The notes below the pieces were generated by a model. It searched no databases, was not told the origin of the DNA, and was given only the letters and a program-made list of their open reading frames with translations. DNA of 48,051 nucleotides from positions 1 to 48,051 of the forward strand of contig JALSGT010000123.1 of the NCBI GenBank assembly GCA_026982555.1, in the 5' to 3' direction. Shown here piece after piece: positions 43,639-48,051 of the stretch. The DNA comes from Chromatiales bacterium. Its GTDB lineage: Bacteria > Pseudomonadota > Gammaproteobacteria > SZUA-152. Position numbers and translations under genes: made by a program. Numbering within the stretch: position 1 is the stretch's first letter; each line of letters opens with the position of its first letter.

Positions 43639-45467
43639 ACTACAAATTCCCGCTGAATTTTCAGCATCTCGGAAATAATTTCCGTTTGTTGTTGATCCAG
43701 CTCAGTCTTTACCAGGGTGCCCGATGACAATCGGTGGCTATGGTGTAACATCAAACGCCTCCCGCTCATGTCGTCATTCTCAAGCACGATGGCAGGCAAA
43801 GCCATGTCATTTTGAGTTAAAAAATCATTTTGCACGGCGGTGGCGACAACGGTTTTTGACAAAATACGAATAGTCACTTCGATTTCTTTACTGAGACTGC
43901 GGCGCAGGCGTACCACATAACCCAGCACCGGTCTGGCAAGCTCTTCACGCGAATAAGCAAATGCCACCACCTGACCAATAAACAAGGCGGTGGTAAATTC
44001 ACTTTCTCGTGTTTTAATGTGAACCCCGCCCTTACTTTTATCGACCACAAACCACTGACCAAACTCATTGTCCTGCAAATCCGCAGCAATCAATGCCGAA
44101 CGACCTGCCAATGCATCACGCAAATCATTATCACTTGCCAGTTCGGAGTTTTCGTTGGTTTTTTCTGTCGCCATATCCACCAGCAATTTGTAAACTGACA
44201 TAAACCCGTTGTACACATACAATACTTTCTGGCCAAGAATATATTCTCTGTCCTCCTTCCGCTGCTTCAATTGCAAACCATCACACATGGCATCTATGGT
44301 CAATAAATTGGCCAAATCATCCTGATCAGCAACAGTATTGTATTTATTTTTTGCGCCTTTTGCTTTCACGTCCTCAATGAAATCCTGCGACTCAAATCGC
44401 GCCAACAATCGCTGATGTTCTTTCATCAATATCGCATCCAGCGGCGCGATATCAACAATGACAGCCCTCAGCTTATATTCTGATGAAAGTGCCTCGCCCA
44501 TGCAAAATTCACCACGGGCTTTTAACCAGGCAAGCTGTTTTTTCCGTTGTATTTCATCCTGACGTTTAAAATACGGTGGACAATCCTGCCCATGGTAAAT
44601 TAACAACTTACCGCGCCCCAGTTTTTTTCCATGATCAGGAATAATGGTAATCGAGTCGATGACGCTTGCAATTTGTGCATCTATCACATGCAGTTTTTGG
44701 CATAACAAGGCACTGATGTTAAACAAACCATTAAACTGGATAGAAAGATACACCAGGTTTAATGATGTCATTATCGGCATCCGGCGTGTGCTTTCATTAG
44801 CAGAACTGTCCAGCAACACCTGCAAGCAATTTAGCGACAACCGTTGTTCATCAATGTCTTCGCACTGGGAAAGGGCAAAAAATATCTGATGGCAATCCTG
44901 CCAGCTCTTTTCCGATAATTTTTGATAACGCATGGCCCGTAAACGCTGCTCCATGCGCAGTAATTCCAAAATACGCACGGCATGATGACGCACCCGGGGA
45001 CGCACCCGGGCATAACGGGCATCGGGTAGGGCAAAATCCTCATTTAGCTGACGTTTATAACCCACCGCCAATTGGCTGCACACCGCAATTGCGGCCATCA
45101 ATCCTTCACGTCTGGCATGTGATTCCGGCAATGCTTCGGACTTGTAGTGCTCAGAATAGATTTTGCGCATAGCTGGACAGGCATACTGCAAAGCATGCTC
45201 AATCCAGGCCATACGTTTGCTATTACGCATTTTCTCTGTATTAACACGTTGTAAATAACCATCAATTTTGCGCAGCAATTCTGTTGGATACTTGTTCAGA
45301 TCTTTCCAGCTGTCAGGAGGGGGCTGCAACTTTTCCTGCTTGTGCCGGTTGCGCACACGCAACGTCGGCACATCCAGTTTTAGTGGAATAACACGCGGTG
45401 CAACCGCTTCGCCCTTTGTGCCCACATAAGGCAAGCGATCCCACCATTGCAGCAAATCAATTGGCAT
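43614..45467 (-). CDS. Paralog of the fimX-upstream protein, coupled to parC
   Basis: Cytoplasmic protein of 617 aa. The N-terminal half is homologous by eye to that of the 39609 protein: SQLAVGYKRQL matches SEMAIGYKAII, and HHAVRILELL...KSWQDCHQIFFALSQCED matches HRAIRYLSNVLL...NVWLQVHRLYLYAE. The C-terminal part (VDKSKGGVHIKTRESE, IGQVVAFAY, LGYVVRLRR) looks PilZ-like without a clear R-x3-R. The ATG lies two bases after the parC stop (TAG-TA-ATG) without an independent ribosome binding site, so translation is probably coupled. Its 3' end overlaps fimX by 25 bp. Function unknown. Confidence 0.7.
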   Translation of the reverse strand: MPIDLLQWWDRLPYVGTKGEAVAPRVIPLKLDVPTLRVRNRHKQEKLQPPPDSWKDLNKYPTELLRKIDGYLQRVNTEKMRNSKRMAWIEHALQYACPAMRKIYSEHYKSEALPESHARREGLMAAIAVCSQLAVGYKRQLNEDFALPDARYARVRPRVRHHAVRILELLRMEQRLRAMRYQKLSEKSWQDCHQIFFALSQCEDIDEQRLSLNCLQVLLDSSANESTRRMPIMTSLNLVYLSIQFNGLFNISALLCQKLHVIDAQIASVIDSITIIPDHGKKLGRGKLLIYHGQDCPPYFKRQDEIQRKKQLAWLKARGEFCMGEALSSEYKLRAVIVDIAPLDAILMKEHQRLLARFESQDFIEDVKAKGAKNKYNTVADQDDLANLLTIDAMCDGLQLKQRKEDREYILGQKVLYVYNGFMSVYKLLVDMATEKTNENSELASDNDLRDALAGRSALIAADLQDNEFGQWFVVDKSKGGVHIKTRESEFTTALFIGQVVAFAYSREELARPVLGYVVRLRRSLSKEIEVTIRILSKTVVATAVQNDFLTQNDMALPAIVLENDDMSGRRLMLHHSHRLSSGTLVKTELDQQQTEIISEMLKIQREFVVYSLLEKS

Positions 45468-45469
45468 TA

Positions 45470-47755
45470 CTATTTTTCAACCACCCCGGTTGCGGCATTT
45501 GCTGAACCACTGGCAGAAATATTGTCCACCCGTTGAAAACCACGCGGCAACTTTGAGCCACGACGACCACGTTCACCCTCGTAGTGTTCAATATCCTTAG
45601 GCTTAAGCGTCAAATGACGTTTACCGGAATAAATGGTCAGACTGTCACCCGCAGAAACAACGGCAACGCCCACCACATACTCTTCACGATTCGCCACCCG
45701 CGCAGGGGGAATGCCGATAATCTTATTGCCTTTGCCTCTGGCCATTTCCGGTAACTCTTGCAATGAAATCACCAGCATGCGCCCCTCTGTGGTCACCGCC
45801 ACAAGACGGTCACCGGCAATATCATTAATGGCGCATGCCGGTAGCACCCGCGCGCCCTTGGGTAATTTCAGCAAAGCCTTGCCGGATTTGTTTTTGGCGT
45901 ACATATTTTCCAGCCGGGTGACAAAACCATAACCTGCATCACTGGCCAACAAATATAAATCACTGCCTTTGCCCGCAAGTACATCAACAAAACCAACAGC
46001 ATCAGGCGGGGTCACACGTCCGGTGAGCGGCTCACCCTGCCCTCGCGCCGATGGCAATGTGTGCGCCGCAATGGAATATGAACGTCCACTGGCATCAAGG
46101 AATACGGCCTGTTGATTACTGCGCCCACAGGCCGATGCCTTAAAGCCGTCACCCGCTTTGTAATTCAGTCCGGCGGCATCCACCTCATGGCCTTTGGCCG
46201 CCCGGATCCAGCCCTTTTCCGACAACACGACAGTGACAGGTTCAGCACTGATCAATGTCGTTTCATCCAGCGCCTGCGCCGCACCACGTTCAACAATGGG
46301 TGAACGCCGATCATCACCGTATTCCCTGGCATCAGCCATCAGCTCTTTGCGCACCAGAGTTTTCAGTCGCGTTTTTGAACCCAGAGTTTTTTCCAGCTTG
46401 TCACGCTCCGCTGCCAGCTCCTCCTGCTCGGCACGGATTTTCATTTCTTCCAGGCGAGCCAATTGCCGCAATTTGGTATCGAGAATGTAATCAGCCTGCT
46501 CGTCAGAGAGCGTGAAACGTTTCATTAATTGCGGCTTGGGCTCATCCTCGGTGCGGACAATATGAATCACTTCATCGAGATTCAAAAAAGCAATCAGTAA
46601 ACCGTCCAGCAAATGCAAACGACGCTTCACTTTTTCCAAACGATATTCCAGCCGCCGACGCACGGTGTCGGTACGGAATACCAGCCACTCCTTGAGCAAC
46701 GTGCGTAAATCCTTCACCTGTGGTCTGCCATCAAGACCAATGATATTCATGTTGACGCGGTAAGTCCGCTCAAGATCCGTTGTCGCAAACAAGTGCGCCA
46801 TCAATTCATTGAGATCGATACGATTGGAGCGAGGCACAATCACCAAACGGGTAGGATTTTCGTGATCGGATTCATCACGCAAGTCTTCCACCATGGGTAA
46901 TTTTTTCGCGTTCATTTGTGCAGCGATTTGCTCCAGCACTTTATTGCCGGAGACCTGATGCGGCAATGCCGTCACCACCACCGCGCCATCTTCCTTCTCC
47001 CACACCGCGCGCATGCGCACCGAACCGCCGCCCTTTTCGTACATGGCAATCAACTCATTGCGCGGCGTGATAATTTCCGCATCGGTGGGATAATCCGGCC
47101 CCTGCACATGCTCGCAAATATCCGCCAACGTAGCTTTAGGCGTATCCAGCAAATGCACACAAGCATTCACCACTTCGCGCAAATTGTGTGGTGGAATATC
47201 CGTTGCCATGCCCACCGCAATACCGGTAGTACCGTTCAATAACAGATTCGGCACTCGTGCTGGCAATACCGACGGCTCTTCCAGGGTCGCGTCAAAGTTG
47301 GGTACCCAGTCCACCGTACCCTGCCCCACCTCGCTGAGCAGCAACTCTGAATACTTTGCCAGCCGCGACTCTGTATAACGCATCGCCGCAAACGACTTGG
47401 GATCATCCGGCGCACCCCAGTTACCCTGCCCGTCCACCAGCGGATACCGATAGGAAAACGGTTGCGCCATCAACACCATGGCCTCGTAACAGGCTGAGTC
47501 GCCATGGGGATGAAACTTGCCCAGCACATCACCCACAGTACGCGCGGATTTTTTATACTTGGCCCCGGCTTTGAGACCCAGCTCGGACATGGCGTACACG
47601 ATACGCCGCTGTACAGGCTTCAGGCCATCACCGATATGTGGCAAGGCACGATCCATGATCACGTACATGGAATAGTTTAAATAGGCATTCTCAGTAAAGA
47701 TGCTGAGGGGCTGTTGTTCGATGCCTTCGTAGTTTAGTTCAGTTGTTTCTGTCAT
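45470..47755 (-). CDS. parC: DNA topoisomerase IV subunit A
   Basis: Cuts and rejoins DNA to unlink sister chromosomes; 761 aa (E. coli 752). The catalytic tyrosine is Tyr127 in [10 protein letters not shown]. The quinolone-resistance-determining region reads [10 protein letters not shown], with Ser87 and Glu91 corresponding to Ser80 and Glu84 of E. coli, so it is of the sensitive type. The C-terminal beta-pinwheel begins near residue 500. Its partner parE is not in the window. The stop is two bases before the next minus-strand gene. Confidence 0.96.
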   Translation of the reverse strand: MTETTELNYEGIEQQPLSIFTENAYLNYSMYVIMDRALPHIGDGLKPVQRRIVYAMSELGLKAGAKYKKSARTVGDVLGKFHPHGDSACYEAMVLMAQPFSYRYPLVDGQGNWGAPDDPKSFAAMRYTESRLAKYSELLLSEVGQGTVDWVPNFDATLEEPSVLPARVPNLLLNGTTGIAVGMATDIPPHNLREVVNACVHLLDTPKATLADICEHVQGPDYPTDAEIITPRNELIAMYEKGGGSVRMRAVWEKEDGAVVVTALPHQVSGNKVLEQIAAQMNAKKLPMVEDLRDESDHENPTRLVIVPRSNRIDLNELMAHLFATTDLERTYRVNMNIIGLDGRPQVKDLRTLLKEWLVFRTDTVRRRLEYRLEKVKRRLHLLDGLLIAFLNLDEVIHIVRTEDEPKPQLMKRFTLSDEQADYILDTKLRQLARLEEMKIRAEQEELAAERDKLEKTLGSKTRLKTLVRKELMADAREYGDDRRSPIVERGAAQALDETTLISAEPVTVVLSEKGWIRAAKGHEVDAAGLNYKAGDGFKASACGRSNQQAVFLDASGRSYSIAAHTLPSARGQGEPLTGRVTPPDAVGFVDVLAGKGSDLYLLASDAGYGFVTRLENMYAKNKSGKALLKLPKGARVLPACAINDIAGDRLVAVTTEGRMLVISLQELPEMARGKGNKIIGIPPARVANREEYVVGVAVVSAGDSLTIYSGKRHLTLKPKDIEHYEGERGRRGSKLPRGFQRVDNISASGSANAATGVVEK

Positions 47756-47771
47756 TGCTCTGATTTTTGCA

Positions 47772-47788
47772 GGTGGGAAACTCCCACC
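47772..47788. repeat. REP-like hairpin upstream of parC
   Basis: GGTGGGA-AAC-TCCCACC: 7-bp perfect arms and a 3-nt loop, 17 bp before parC. The core GGTGGG/CCCACC is the same as in the hairpin upstream of guaA. No T-run on either strand. Confidence 0.5.
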
Positions 47789-47827
47789 AGTTAGTTAAAA
47801 ATAATACATAGATGGCTGGCAAAGGTA

Positions 47828-48028
47828 TTATGAATTATCACATATACATTTCATTTTACGGATGAAAGCATCTTTCCGTTCTTTTGAGCCCAACACTAAT
47901 TGACGATATTCTTTTATGTAGCTTTTAATTTCGCGAAGAAAATTATCCCGGTTGAAATATTTCTTCCCGTCTTTTTCTTCAACCAACCCTTCTGAGCTGA
48001 TTCGAATCATCCAACCATTTCTTGTCAT
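47828..48028 (-). CDS. Small hypothetical protein
   Basis: Frame of 66 aa, Lys/Arg-rich and hydrophilic, with MTRNGWMIRISSEGL at the start and helical KYFNRDNFLREIKSYIKEY in the middle, then one CxC near the end. GAGG lies just upstream of the ATG, at short distance. Composition is protein-like but I recognise no family. It precedes parC on the same strand by 72 bp. It could be the start of a real short gene or a chance frame. Confidence 0.4.
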   Translation of the reverse strand: MTRNGWMIRISSEGLVEEKDGKKYFNRDNFLREIKSYIKEYRQLVLGSKERKDAFIRKMKCICDNS

Positions 48029-48051
48029 AGCCTCGTGTAAAAGAGCACAGC

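Overview
This 48 kb window looks like a chromosomal stretch of a gammaproteobacterium of moderate GC. The housekeeping genes (parC, guaA, guaB, xseA, hemH, psd, efp, uup, tadA, mlaA) have gammaproteobacterial lengths and motifs. The order psd ... fimX-like ... parC resembles the psd-PA4958-fimX-...-parC neighbourhood of Pseudomonas aeruginosa. A SoxXA-binding-type lipoprotein and a DsrE-fold protein hint at a sulfur-oxidising lineage, but no core sox or dsr genes are in view. I see no phage, no intact insertion sequence and no CRISPR array.

Layout. 1-5563 (minus strand): a truncated gene, a LysR regulator and a membrane-fusion/RND efflux pair. 5564-8542: an orphan Roadblock/LC7 gene in a gene-poor, AT-rich stretch, then a nitrobindin-like/SprT-like pair. 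8585-12801 (minus): uup, an HDOD protein and a GH100 invertase, followed by an 0.85 kb gap with two strong hairpins. 13658-15027: a MerR-type regulator and a protein resembling a ParA/MinD fold without a P-loop. 15024-21304 (minus): a signalling cluster of REC-PAS-GGDEF-EAL, a membrane histidine kinase, a stand-alone receiver and REC-GGDEF-EAL. 21588-24577: a small secreted protein, a DsrE-like protein, tRNA-Ser(CGA), tadA, a HigBA/RelE-type toxin-antitoxin pair and a frameshifted antitoxin relic. 24578-27694: guaA and guaB. 27966-35682: the Sox-type lipoprotein, xseA, an M23 peptidase, a voltage-gated channel, mlaA, hemH (opposite strand), SCO1, PCu(A)C and psd. 35883-39335: a PilZ protein and the EF-P modification set epmA-efp / epmB. 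39609-47755: a FimX-like c-di-GMP receptor between two paralogous large proteins, then parC.

Themes. c-di-GMP signalling is heavily represented: two apparently functional GGDEF/EAL receivers, one PilZ protein, one degenerate GGDEF-EAL receptor of FimX type and two large proteins with PilZ-like C-termini. The most interesting points are: (i) two divergent paralogs flank fimX on opposite strands, one of them translationally close-coupled to parC; (ii) the histidine kinase has glutamine at the phospho-acceptor position while its ATP-binding boxes are intact; (iii) a sigma-28-like promoter lies upstream of the fimX operon; (iv) a 28-bp near-perfect palindrome lies between hemH and the SCO1 operon; (v) the toxin gene has a promoter whose -10 box overlaps an upstream ATG, suggesting a leaderless mRNA.
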